A DNA stretch of 64,000 bases from an uncultured Eubacteriales bacterium (lineage in GTDB: Bacteria; Bacillota; Clostridia; Oscillospirales; CAG-272), in contig CAKRQL010000004.1 in NCBI GenBank assembly GCA_934393265.1, positions 62,001 to 126,000 of the forward strand, in the 5' to 3' direction. Position 1 is the first letter of the stretch. The number at the start of each line of letters is the position of its first letter. A program made the position numbers and the translations under genes. The notes under the pieces were generated by a model. It saw only the letters and a list, made by a program, of their open reading frames with translations, had not been told where the DNA came from and did not search any database. Shown here one piece after another: positions 34,457-42,803 of the stretch.

Positions 34457-35686
34457 ATGGAATTTTTGAAAGGAAATGCGGTGGTCGGTCAGTCCGGCGG
34501 ACCGACAGCGGCGATAAACGCGACGCTCGCAGGGGTTCTGGAAGGCTTTCGTGATGCAGCCGGGGGAGATGACAAATTCTCCGTATTCGGCATGCGTAAC
34601 GGCATTGAGGGCTTTATGCGTGATGAGCTCATCGATCTTACGCCGCTTGCAAGAGAGGATGCCAGACTCCGCGATCTCGCGGCGACTCCTGCGGCAGCCC
34701 TCGGCTCGTGCAGAAAAAAGCTGCCGGAGCCGGAACGGGACGGCTCTATGTATGAGGCAATATTCGACGTAATAAAGCGCCACGGTATTAGGTACTTCTT
34801 TTACATAGGCGGAAACGACTCTATGGACACCGTCATGAAGCTATCCGATTACTCAAAAAAAGTCGGCTATCAACTCAATGTTGTAGGTATTCCAAAGACA
34901 ATTGACAACGACCTCGAAGCCACTGATCACACACCCGGGTTTGGCTCTGCCGCAAAATATGTGGCGACTGCTGTAAAAGAAATTATTCGTGATACTGCCG
35001 TATATACAACAAAAGCGGTTACGGTGATTGAGATAATGGGCAGGGATGCCGGATGGCTTACTGCCGCGTCCGCGCTGACAAGGCTTTCCGGCGGAGACAT
35101 GGCGGATATGACTTATCTTCCCGAGCGGGTATTTGACCCGGAAAAATTTATAGCGAAGGTGCGCGGGAGGCTTGAGGTGCACCCGAATGTGGTTGTCTGC
35201 GTTTCGGAGGGTGTGCGTCTGCCGGACGGAAGATATGTCGGTGCGAGCGGCGGAGCTTCGGATGTTTTCGGTCATACACAGCTGTCCGGTGCCGGGGCTG
35301 TTATCTCTCATATGGTCAAAAAAGAGATAGGGTGCAAGACACGCTCGGTTGAGCTCAGTCTGACGCAAAGATGTGCCGGACACATGCTGTCCGGTACAGA
35401 CATAGCCGAGGCTGTTGAGATAGGCAGAGCAGCGGTATTTGAGGCACTCCGTGGCGGGAGCGGGCGTATGATGGCGTTCGTCCGAAATCCCGGTGAATAT
35501 TCCGTAAGCATCGAGTCCCGCGATATACATAATATTGCAAATGCGGTAAAGCACGTTCCGGACGGCTTTATAAACGATGACGGTGACGGCGTAACCGATG
35601 AATGTCTTGAATACCTCGCGCCGCTCATTATCGGTGAGGTGTTGCCGGTTTATGACTGCGGACTTCCGCGACATGTAATTCTTTGA
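34457..35686 (+). CDS. pfp: 6-phosphofructokinase, pyrophosphate-type
   Basis: A 409-residue phosphofructokinase phosphorylating fructose 6-phosphate. Start region V-V-G-Q-S-G-G-P-T-A-A-I-N; substrate loop PKTIDND. Two positions that separate PPi- from ATP-users both have the PPi state: Asp121 in GGNDS (Gly in ATP enzymes) and Lys147 in PKTIDND (Gly in ATP enzymes). So it probably uses pyrophosphate and may work reversibly. ATG 34457 is taken, with AAAGG upstream. Confidence 0.88.
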   Translation: MEFLKGNAVVGQSGGPTAAINATLAGVLEGFRDAAGGDDKFSVFGMRNGIEGFMRDELIDLTPLAREDARLRDLAATPAAALGSCRKKLPEPERDGSMYEAIFDVIKRHGIRYFFYIGGNDSMDTVMKLSDYSKKVGYQLNVVGIPKTIDNDLEATDHTPGFGSAAKYVATAVKEIIRDTAVYTTKAVTVIEIMGRDAGWLTAASALTRLSGGDMADMTYLPERVFDPEKFIAKVRGRLEVHPNVVVCVSEGVRLPDGRYVGASGGASDVFGHTQLSGAGAVISHMVKKEIGCKTRSVELSLTQRCAGHMLSGTDIAEAVEIGRAAVFEALRGGSGRMMAFVRNPGEYSVSIESRDIHNIANAVKHVPDGFINDDGDGVTDECLEYLAPLIIGEVLPVYDCGLPRHVIL

Positions 35687-35713
35687 GTATTGCAGGATTT
35701 TTCGCAAATACAC

Positions 35714-35742
35714 TTGATTTTTGCCGAAATACGTGATATACT
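35714..35742 (+). promoter_or_regulatory. Sigma-A promoter of metK
   Basis: -35 TTGATT, 17-bp spacer, -10 TATACT, ending 22 bp before the riboswitch. Confidence 0.75.
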
Positions 35743-35763
35743 TGAAACAAAATGAAATATTAT

Positions 35764-35887
35764 GCTTATCAAGAGCGGCGGAGGGACTGGCCCTGTGAAG
35801 CCCGGCAACCTATATTTGATATAAGGTGCCAATTCCTGACAGATGAGTTGTCTGATTTTCGGGGATGCTTCTGCGTCCCCGTTTTTT
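35764..35887 (+). promoter_or_regulatory. SAM-I riboswitch (S-box) of metK
   Basis: A classic S-box leader: CTTATCAAGAG, then GCGGAGGGACTGGCCC, TGAAGCCCGGCAACC, and GGTGCCAATTCC, with P1 closed by GATGAG (CTTATC/GATGAG with one G-U). A terminator follows: stem CGGGGA/TCCCCG (35860-35881) and six T. High SAM should stabilise the aptamer and stop transcription before metK. Confidence 0.97.
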
Positions 35888-35907
35888 GATGAGCAGGGAG
35901 GAAAATC

Positions 35908-37089
35908 ATGAAAAAACATCTTTTTACTTCGGAGTCTGTAACAGAGGGACATCCGGACAAAATTTGCGACACCATATCCGACGCGATACTTGATGAGATT
36001 CTGCGTCAGGATCCGGACGGAAGAGTCGCATGTGAGACCTTCGCCACGACCGGTATTATAACCGTCATGGGAGAGATTACCACCACAGCAAAATACGATG
36101 TCCAGAAAATAGTCCGCGACACGGTGCGCGAGATAGGCTATGACAGGGCGAAATACGGCTTTGACGCCGGCACATGCGCTGTGCTTTCGTCGATACATGA
36201 GCAGAGCCCGGATATTGCGCTCGGAGTTGATGAATGCTCTGAGGCGAAGTCAGGGAAAATTAGAGACGGACTTAACACCGGCGCCGGAGATCAGGGAATG
36301 ATGTTTGGCTACGCCTGTGACGAGACACCGGAGCTTATGCCGCTCCCGATATCTCTTGCACACAAGCTTGCGCGCAGACTCACGGAGGTCAGAAAGAACG
36401 GAACGCTCTCATATCTCCGTCCCGACGGAAAAACACAGGTTACGGTGGAGTACGAGGACGATGTGCCGAAGAAGGTCGAGACGGTTGTGATATCGTGTCA
36501 GCATAGTGCAGAGGCTGACAACGAGACAATACGTCGCGACATACTGAAGCATGTAATTCTCCCTGTTATTCCCGCGGAGCTTCGCACAGACACAACTAAC
36601 GTATATGTAAATCCCACCGGTCGCTTTGTAATAGGCGGACCGCAGGGCGACACAGGACTTACCGGAAGAAAGATAATAGTCGATACATACGGCGGATATT
36701 CGCGCCACGGCGGCGGAGCATTCTCCGGAAAAGATCCGACAAAGGTTGACCGCAGCGCTGCATATGCTGCAAGATATATAGCAAAGAATATCGTAAAGGC
36801 GAAGCTCGCAAAGAAATGCGAGGTACAGATAGCTTACGCGATAGGCGTTGCTCATCCCGTATCCGTAATGATAGATACATTCGGTACGGCTGTGTGCAGC
36901 GAGGAGAAAATATCGGAAGCAGTTACTGAGCTTGTCGATCTTCGCCCTGAGGCTATAATACGCAGATTTGACCTCAGGAAGCCAATATATAAGCAGCTCG
37001 CGTCATATGGACATATGGGGCGTGAGGACCTCGGCGTGATGTGGGAAGTGTGTGACATCGCGGACAAGCTCCGTGAGCTTTGCCTGTAA
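35908..37089 (+). CDS. metK: S-adenosylmethionine synthetase
   Basis: MetK (393 aa) makes SAM from methionine and ATP. Family segments are FTSESVTEGHPDKICD, the methionine/ATP loop GAGDQGMMFGYA, and the phosphate loop GGGAFSGKDPTKVDRSAA. Controlled by the SAM-I riboswitch directly upstream. GGGAGG precedes the ATG. It lies 32 bp before recD2. Confidence 0.98.
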   Translation: MKKHLFTSESVTEGHPDKICDTISDAILDEILRQDPDGRVACETFATTGIITVMGEITTTAKYDVQKIVRDTVREIGYDRAKYGFDAGTCAVLSSIHEQSPDIALGVDECSEAKSGKIRDGLNTGAGDQGMMFGYACDETPELMPLPISLAHKLARRLTEVRKNGTLSYLRPDGKTQVTVEYEDDVPKKVETVVISCQHSAEADNETIRRDILKHVILPVIPAELRTDTTNVYVNPTGRFVIGGPQGDTGLTGRKIIVDTYGGYSRHGGGAFSGKDPTKVDRSAAYAARYIAKNIVKAKLAKKCEVQIAYAIGVAHPVSVMIDTFGTAVCSEEKISEAVTELVDLRPEAIIRRFDLRKPIYKQLASYGHMGREDLGVMWEVCDIADKLRELCL

Positions 37090-37121
37090 TCTCACGCAAT
37101 TCCGGAACGGAGAGATTTGCT

Positions 37122-39332
37122 TTGGAGAAAACAGGGAGCGAGGAAATCCGCGGCATTGTCGAGAGCGTCGTGTACCGCAATGACGGCAACGGATATACAG
37201 TAGTGGAGCTTTCGTGTGAGGACGGGAAGCTTGTGACTGCTGTCGGCAGTGCTCCGCCTTTGTCCGAGGGGGAGACTCTTGTTTTGCGCGGAGAATGGAC
37301 ATATCATAAAGAATTCGGGAGGCAGTTTGCATTCTCCTCGCTTGAGGAAAATCTGCCGGCTGACACCGACGGAATACTCAGATACCTCTCCTCACGAACC
37401 GTCCGAGGAGTAGGACCCGTGACTGCACTGAAAATAGTAAACAGATTCGGCATAGACACATTTGACGTTATTGAAAATCACCCGGAGTGGCTCGCCGATA
37501 TACCGGGCATAACGCTTAAGAAAGCGGGGGATATCTCCGCATCCTTTCGCGAGCAGACCGGAATACGCGGCGTTATGATGTTCTGCCGTGACTACCTCGG
37601 AACAGGAGAGGTGACAAAGGTATATAAGCAATACGGTGCAGGTGCTGTCGGAGTTATACGCGATAACCCATATGTTCTGTGCGCGGGTGAGTTCGGAATA
37701 GGCTTTGATAAGGCTGACGAAATAGCCGCGTCAATAGATTACCCGAAAGACAGTATTAACCGTATTGAAAGCGGGCTCGTCCATGTTTTGACATTCAATT
37801 CGAGAGTGAACGGGCATACCTGCCTTCCGCGAGAAAAACTGATTTCTGCGGCAACGCAGGTTCTCTCGCTGCCACCGGATACGGTGGCAACGACGCTTGG
37901 CAGACTTCTTGACGACGGACGGCTTGCCTTGTTTTCTGCGGGCGGAGTTGACTATGTCATGACAACAGAAGTGGCAGAAGAGGAGGACTTTATAGCACGG
38001 CGTCTTAACGAGATGAACCGTCAGATAGTCGCACTGACACCGTCGGACTGCGAAATGATGATACTGAAAGCCGAAAATGAAAACGGGCTCCGGTATGCAG
38101 AGCAGCAGAGGCGCGCTATACGCGAGGCACTGACATGTGGAATGGTTGTGATAACCGGCGGGCCCGGAACCGGAAAAACAACCATAGTAAAAGCTATAAT
38201 ATCCATATTTGAATCTCTCGGAATGAGTACGGTTCTTTCTGCGCCGACGGGTCGCGCGGCAAAACGCCTCAGTGAGGCGACGGGAAAGGAGGCAAAGACG
38301 GTTCATCGTATGCTTGAAATGGAGCGCGGGGGCGACGGCGAGGAGGTCAGATTTAACAGAAACAAAACAAATCCTCTTGACGAGGACGTCATTATAGTTG
38401 ATGAGGCATCCATGATTGATCTGTCACTCATGAACGCGCTGCTGCTTGCCGTCCGACGCGGTGCCAGACTTGTTATGATAGGAGATACCGATCAGCTCCC
38501 GTCCGTCGGGGCAGGGAACATACTCGGAGATATAATAACCTCCGGCGCCGTTAACACTGTTAAACTTACCGATGTATTCAGACAGGCAAGTGAGAGCATG
38601 ATAATCACGAATGCCCACAGGATAAATCACGGTGAGATTCCGATACTGAATAAGGTAAACAGTGACTTCTTTTTTGTTTGCCGTGAGAATGAAAAAACAA
38701 TTCCGGCTACAGTGCTGTCTCTTATAACGGAGAGACTCCCGCGGACATACGGGGACGGCATTCGGGACAAGGTGCAGGTAATATCTCCGTCCAAAAAGGG
38801 GAGCGGGGGAATTGAAATACTGAATCATGAATTGCAGGAAAAGCTGAACCCGCACTCGGAGTTCAAGCGTGAGAAGAACGCACACGGAATTATATTCCGT
38901 GAGGGCGACAAGGTCATGCAGACGGTTAATAATTACGACATCGAATGGGAGAAGAACGGGGCAGAGGGGACCGGAATTTTCAACGGCGATATAGGAATTA
39001 TCGAACGCATTGATACGCAGAATGCCAGAATGATAATCAATTTCGATGACCGTACCGCGCGATATGGTTTTGATCTTCTCGGAGATCTTGAGCTTGCTTA
39101 TGCCATAACGGTACATAAGAGTCAGGGGAGCGAGTATCCCGTGGTGATAGTTCCGATGTATTCGGCACCGCCTATGCTTGAGACAAGAAATCTTCTGTAC
39201 ACTGCTGTAACTCGTGCAAAAGAAATGGTTATACTTGTCGGAAGATCGGATATACCCGCAAGAATGGTCGCCAATAACCGGGAAATTATGCGGTATACGA
39301 CACTCTCCTACAAACTCGCACAGGCGAATTAA
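37122..39332 (+). CDS. recD2: RecD2-type ATP-dependent helicase
   Basis: RecD2 (about 736 aa), a 5'-3' SF1B helicase of bacteria without a RecBCD-bound RecD. The N-terminal OB-like domain begins I-R-G-I-V-E-S-V-V-Y-R-N-D-G-N-G-Y-T-V. Helix-hairpin-helix segments follow (VRGVGPVTALKIV, L-A-D-I-P-G-I). Motor motifs are Walker A GGPGTGKTT, VDEASMID, GDTDQLPSVG, and the C-terminal AYAITVHKSQGSEYP. The start is uncertain: TTG 37122 with CGGAGAG upstream is preferred over a TTG at 37080 that would overlap metK. Confidence 0.93.
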   Translation: MEKTGSEEIRGIVESVVYRNDGNGYTVVELSCEDGKLVTAVGSAPPLSEGETLVLRGEWTYHKEFGRQFAFSSLEENLPADTDGILRYLSSRTVRGVGPVTALKIVNRFGIDTFDVIENHPEWLADIPGITLKKAGDISASFREQTGIRGVMMFCRDYLGTGEVTKVYKQYGAGAVGVIRDNPYVLCAGEFGIGFDKADEIAASIDYPKDSINRIESGLVHVLTFNSRVNGHTCLPREKLISAATQVLSLPPDTVATTLGRLLDDGRLALFSAGGVDYVMTTEVAEEEDFIARRLNEMNRQIVALTPSDCEMMILKAENENGLRYAEQQRRAIREALTCGMVVITGGPGTGKTTIVKAIISIFESLGMSTVLSAPTGRAAKRLSEATGKEAKTVHRMLEMERGGDGEEVRFNRNKTNPLDEDVIIVDEASMIDLSLMNALLLAVRRGARLVMIGDTDQLPSVGAGNILGDIITSGAVNTVKLTDVFRQASESMIITNAHRINHGEIPILNKVNSDFFFVCRENEKTIPATVLSLITERLPRTYGDGIRDKVQVISPSKKGSGGIEILNHELQEKLNPHSEFKREKNAHGIIFREGDKVMQTVNNYDIEWEKNGAEGTGIFNGDIGIIERIDTQNARMIINFDDRTARYGFDLLGDLELAYAITVHKSQGSEYPVVIVPMYSAPPMLETRNLLYTAVTRAKEMVILVGRSDIPARMVANNREIMRYTTLSYKLAQAN

Positions 39333-39348
39333 AATTTATCCAAGACTA

Positions 39349-39377
39349 TTGAATTTCCATAAAAGATATAGTATAAT
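39349..39377 (+). promoter_or_regulatory. Sigma-A promoter of the MreB-like gene
   Basis: -35 TTGAAT, 17-bp spacer, -10 TATAAT. Confidence 0.75.
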
Positions 39378-39444
39378 AAGAGAAAATGGGTTCTGTTGAA
39401 TTTTTCGACCGTGCATTTTTGAAAAAATAAGAAAGGAGAACGGC

Positions 39445-40473
39445 ATGATAACCAAGATCGGTCTGGATCTCGGATACGCTAACATCACACTCAGCGATGT
39501 TACATCAGGCATATACAGAGAGCCCGCTGTCGCGCTTGTCGATAAGGGAAATCGCAGTATAATAGCCGTAGGTGACAGCGCAGCTGTCGCCGGTAACGAT
39601 AACCCGAATGCCATACTGGTCAGACCGTTCAAGAACGGGATGCTGTTTTCCTCGGATTTGACTCTCGGGGTGTTGAAAAGTGCGGTAAAGGCTGTAATGC
39701 CTGCGGAAAAAATAAGATGCCTTATCGGCGTACCGTCGGATTTTCTACCGAAGCAGGATGCGGAGCTTTTCAGAATGCTTAATGAGGCAGGGGTGGATGA
39801 GCCGTTTTCGGTAAAACGCCCGCTCGCCGCGTTGATAGGCGCAGGCTTTTCTCCGGGCATCAGCGTTATATCGGTAAATGTAGGAGCGTCCTGCACGGAC
39901 ATCGCGGTTCTTTGCCACGGCAACATAGTGTATACCTCTGTGACGCGCGTCGGCGGTGAGGACTTTGATGAGGCTGTCAGAGGATACATATCAGAGCAGG
40001 GGGATGTAAAGGTTTCGCTGTCTGTCGCGAGAGCTATCAAGGAGCGCCTTGGTGCGGTATGGGAAGGCAAGGAGTCCGAGAGCCTCGATATAGATGGAAC
40101 TCTTGCTCTTACGGGAAAAAAGATAAGCATGAATATATGTACCGAGGATATCGTCGGTGTGTTTGAAAAGCCGCTGTCTGCGTTCCTCAGTGCTGTTGCC
40201 GAGGCTATGAAAAAAATACCGAAGGAATCGGTATCTGATGTATTCGCAAACGGTGTCGTGCTTACCGGTGGCGGTGCGGCACTGTACGGAATGGACAAGA
40301 TGCTCAGCAAGGTTCTCGGAATTGCCGTGCACACACCGGTTGACCCGATTGACAGTGTTGCAAAAGGTTTGTCACGTATAAACACTTTCATTCCGAGACC
40401 CCGTTCATCGGGGAAAAATATAACAGCACAGCTGGCAAAATTCTACGAAAGCAGAAAGGTCGGAAACGACTGA
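39445..40473 (+). CDS. Divergent MreB/actin-like protein
   Basis: A 342-residue actin-fold ATPase closest to MreB/Mbl. Phosphate loop 1 is LDLGYANI. Phosphate loop 2 is VNVGASCTDIAV, where typical MreB has D-x-G-G-G-T-T-D, so the glycine-rich loop is altered. The adenosine loop is VVLTGGGAAL. N-terminal region N-A-I-L-V-R-P-F-K-N-G resembles the MreB R-P-x-x-x-G segment. It is not in an mreBCD operon: a 38-codon membrane-protein gene follows 12 bp later. It may be a second MreB homologue with a specialised role. Confidence 0.82.
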   Translation: MITKIGLDLGYANITLSDVTSGIYREPAVALVDKGNRSIIAVGDSAAVAGNDNPNAILVRPFKNGMLFSSDLTLGVLKSAVKAVMPAEKIRCLIGVPSDFLPKQDAELFRMLNEAGVDEPFSVKRPLAALIGAGFSPGISVISVNVGASCTDIAVLCHGNIVYTSVTRVGGEDFDEAVRGYISEQGDVKVSLSVARAIKERLGAVWEGKESESLDIDGTLALTGKKISMNICTEDIVGVFEKPLSAFLSAVAEAMKKIPKESVSDVFANGVVLTGGGAALYGMDKMLSKVLGIAVHTPVDPIDSVAKGLSRINTFIPRPRSSGKNITAQLAKFYESRKVGND

Positions 40474-40485
40474 CGGAGGTTTGAT

Positions 40486-40602
40486 ATGGCGAAGAACAAC
40501 GAGAGAAAGCATGCGCTTGCTATGAAGATCGGTGCCGGTATACTGGCGGCGATAATGGTCATCAGCGCATTGTCGGTTGCTATATACTATCTTGTGGGAT
40601 AA
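40486..40602 (+). CDS. 38-residue single-span membrane protein
   Basis: A short gene with ATG preceded by ACGGAGGTTTGAT, a strong ribosome site. The product has a basic N-terminus (MAKNNERKHALAMK), then one hydrophobic span of about 22 residues ending YYLVG. By length and layout it resembles small DUF4044-type Firmicute proteins, but the family is not certain. It lies 12 bp after the MreB-like gene and just before the operon terminator, so it may be a membrane partner of that filament. Confidence 0.7.
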   Translation: MAKNNERKHALAMKIGAGILAAIMVISALSVAIYYLVG

Positions 40603-40617
40603 GACTTTTGCAATTAT

Positions 40618-40650
40618 GCGGGGCAGGGAAGTACTGCCCCGCTTTTGTTA
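40618..40650 (+). terminator. Terminator of the MreB-like operon
   Basis: Perfect 9-bp stem GCGGGGCAG/CTGCCCCGC with a 7-nt loop, then TTTTGTTAT. Confidence 0.88.
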
Positions 40651-40756
40651 TATATTCGAGCCGGAGTTAAGAAAATTGTGCGCGAGGCATTGTAACAGGT
40701 TGATTCACATTGACGCATTTTTTGTGTTACTGTAAAAAACTACGAGGGGCGTTATT

Positions 40757-40930
40757 ATGGTGCTGACATGCAAATTTTTGTGGTGTCGGCATTGCAAAAC
40801 AGTCAAATACACAATTCCGGCGTCACAAATTTTCAATGTTGAAAATGTTGATTTTCCGGAAAAGAGGTGGAAAAACGCTGTGGAAAAGTTCCCGTTAACC
40901 AACATATCATGTGGAAAAGTCCGAATGTAA
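40757..40930 (+). CDS. Possible 57-residue peptide
   Basis: In the 553-bp space between the MreB-like operon and ftsZ there is a short open frame with ATG behind GAGGGG. A promoter-like TTGACG-17-TAAAAA (about 40710-40738) lies upstream. The product has CKFLWCRHC near the start, possibly a metal knuckle, and I know no relative. Two copies of TGTGGAAAAGT fall inside it, so the stretch could equally be a non-coding repeat region. Nothing else convincing is seen from 40931 to 41087 except a small palindrome at 41065-41082. Confidence 0.25.
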   Translation: MVLTCKFLWCRHCKTVKYTIPASQIFNVENVDFPEKRWKNAVEKFPLTNISCGKVRM

Positions 40931-41087
40931 TAATATAAAATATCGCAAATATGTTGTTGTAACCATAACATATATAAATAAAATGACAAAAACAAGACTA
41001 ATATTCAAAAAGATTTCACAACGGAAAAGTGCACCTCGGGTTTATGACACAAAATGTAGCGGAGCGGAATTGTGCAATTCCGAATAT

Positions 41088-41137
41088 GTAAAAAGCACCC
41101 GGAGCGCCACTCGCATCGATCAGGCGGCATTCCGGGT
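41088..41137 (-). terminator. Terminator of ftsZ
   Basis: On the minus strand, stem ACCCGGA/TCCGGGT with an inner GCC/GGC pairing, followed by GCTTTTTA, 19 bp after the ftsZ stop. Confidence 0.75.
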
Positions 41138-41155
41138 TCTATGTATTTTTTATTT

Positions 41156-42442
41156 TCAGTGCTTCTTTTTCTTCGTTACAAAGCCGTTCAGCAATGAGTC
41201 AATGTCGTAATCGTCAAGATAGTCGTTCTTTGACTTAGGCTGGCTTTCCTGCTTCGTCTCCTCGGTCTCGTTGAGAAGCCGCTCTACCTCGGGAGAGTAC
41301 GGGGTTTCCTTTTCGGGTGTCGGTGTCGCGGCTCTGGCTCTTTCCTCTTCATACGCCGGTGCAGGTCTGTTTGCGGTCTGTGCCGGAGCAGGAGTCGGAG
41401 CGGGCTGCTCCGCAGGTATTGCAGGTGCTTCTTCCGATGTCTTGTCGGCTGCTACATCGTGCCTTTCCTCCGCTGTGCCATTGCCCATGCTGTTGAAGCC
41501 GGTGGCGATTATCGTGACGCACATTTCATCCTCAAAGGTCGGGTCAAATGCCGCGCCCCAGATTATCTGTGCATCGGGATGCGCCTCTTCTGCTATCATC
41601 TGCGATGCAAGATCGATTTCGTCAAGCTGAACATCCTGCGACATCGTTATGCTCACAAGGACTCCGGTTGCTCCTGCTATACTGGTTTCGAGCAGGGGAG
41701 AGGAGATAGCAGCGAGCGCCGCAAGGCTTGCCTTGTCCGCACCCTTCGCGCGCCCCATTCCCATATGCGCATATCCGGCATTCTTCATTATCGTGGTGAC
41801 ATCCGCAAAGTCAAGGTTGACATAACCCGGAACGTTGATGACCTCAGAGACCGACTGAACACCGCGGCGGAGCACATCATCCGCAATTTCAAATGCGTTT
41901 GCGAGCGTGATGTGTGTATCTTCAACCTGCTTCAGTCTCTCATTGGGGATGACTATAAGGGAGTCAACGAACTTTGCGAGCTCGGTAATTCCCGCCTCTG
42001 CCTGGAGCATTCTGCGCTTTCCCTCAAATGCAAAGGGCTTGGTAACTATACCTACGGTAAGTATGCCCATTTCCTTTGCCGCCTTCGCGATTACGGGAGC
42101 CGCTCCGGTTCCGGTACCGCCACCCATTCCGGTGGTGATGAAAACCATGTCGCTCCCCTGGAGAACCTGCTTTATGCTCTCGATAGACTCCTCGGCACTC
42201 CGCTTTCCGACATCGGGGTTGGAACCGGCGCCCTTTCCCTTTGTTATCTTTTCACCTATTACGAGCTTTTTTGCGGCGCAGGAAGTATTGAGCGCCTGGT
42301 TGTCCGTATTTATAGCTATAAATTCAACTCCGCGGATGTTTGTGGATATCATTCGGTTGACGGCGTTGTTTCCGCCACCGCCGACACCTATTACCTTTAT
42401 GTTTACTCCGCTTTCGTATACCGGTTCAAAATCAAATTCCAT
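41156..42442 (-). CDS. ftsZ: Cell-division GTPase FtsZ
   Basis: FtsZ (428 aa), the tubulin-like ring protein. The tubulin signature GGGTGTGAAP and N-terminal GGGGNNAVNRM are intact. After the globular domain (about residue 315) comes an Ala/Pro/Glu-rich linker of about 90 residues. The C-terminal tip reads DYDIDSLLNGFVTKKKKH, unlike the common D-I-P-x-F-[LI]-R tip, although hydrophobic and basic features remain. It is separated from the rest of the wall cluster by a 361-bp gap carrying its own promoter. Confidence 0.97.
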   Translation of the reverse strand: MEFDFEPVYESGVNIKVIGVGGGGNNAVNRMISTNIRGVEFIAINTDNQALNTSCAAKKLVIGEKITKGKGAGSNPDVGKRSAEESIESIKQVLQGSDMVFITTGMGGGTGTGAAPVIAKAAKEMGILTVGIVTKPFAFEGKRRMLQAEAGITELAKFVDSLIVIPNERLKQVEDTHITLANAFEIADDVLRRGVQSVSEVINVPGYVNLDFADVTTIMKNAGYAHMGMGRAKGADKASLAALAAISSPLLETSIAGATGVLVSITMSQDVQLDEIDLASQMIAEEAHPDAQIIWGAAFDPTFEDEMCVTIIATGFNSMGNGTAEERHDVAADKTSEEAPAIPAEQPAPTPAPAQTANRPAPAYEEERARAATPTPEKETPYSPEVERLLNETEETKQESQPKSKNDYLDDYDIDSLLNGFVTKKKKH

Positions 42443-42522
42443 CGTTTATTCCTCCTGCAACACAGAGCCGTGATACAGCGTAACAGCCTCGGTCTGTTGT
42501 CGAAAATCATATAATTAATATA

Positions 42523-42573
42523 TAGTGATAAATATCACTAATACTATTATACAGGAAAAAAACAGGATTGCAA
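42523..42573 (-). promoter_or_regulatory. ftsZ promoter and start-site palindrome
   Basis: -35 TTGCAA (42573-42568), 16-bp spacer, -10 TATAAT (42551-42546). A perfect palindrome TAGTGATA-AA-TATCACTA (42523-42540) covers the expected start site, a likely operator. The rest of the 361-bp gap before murG is AT-rich, with an imperfect hairpin (about 42676-42728) that may terminate murG transcription. Confidence 0.7.
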
Positions 42574-42803
42574 GAGAAAATATCTGATTATTAAAAATTT
42601 CACACATTACAAGAAATGAATATATATATTTTGGGGCAGAATAATTTTTTCGGAGTTTTTTGTGTCGTTAAAACTACCGAAATAGCCGATGATGTCATAT
42701 AATGCAGATTTTCGGTTATTTTCGGAGATATTTTTATCACAGTTTTGCCATTTTTCAGCATTGATGCATACTATTTATACCGTTCATCTCGAAATGCGGA
42801 TTG

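Noticed and set aside
39336..40391. 351-codon open frame on the minus strand opposite the MreB-like gene
   Set aside because: Shadow of a gene with clear actin motifs, promoter and ribosome site on the other strand.
40864..40920. A replication origin (DnaA boxes) at 40.9 kb
   Set aside because: The repeats differ from the DnaA-box core, there is no dnaA or dnaN nearby, and only two exact copies exist.
41459..42514. 351-codon open frame on the plus strand opposite ftsZ
   Set aside because: Antisense shadow of ftsZ; it would also cross the ftsZ start region. No family resemblance.
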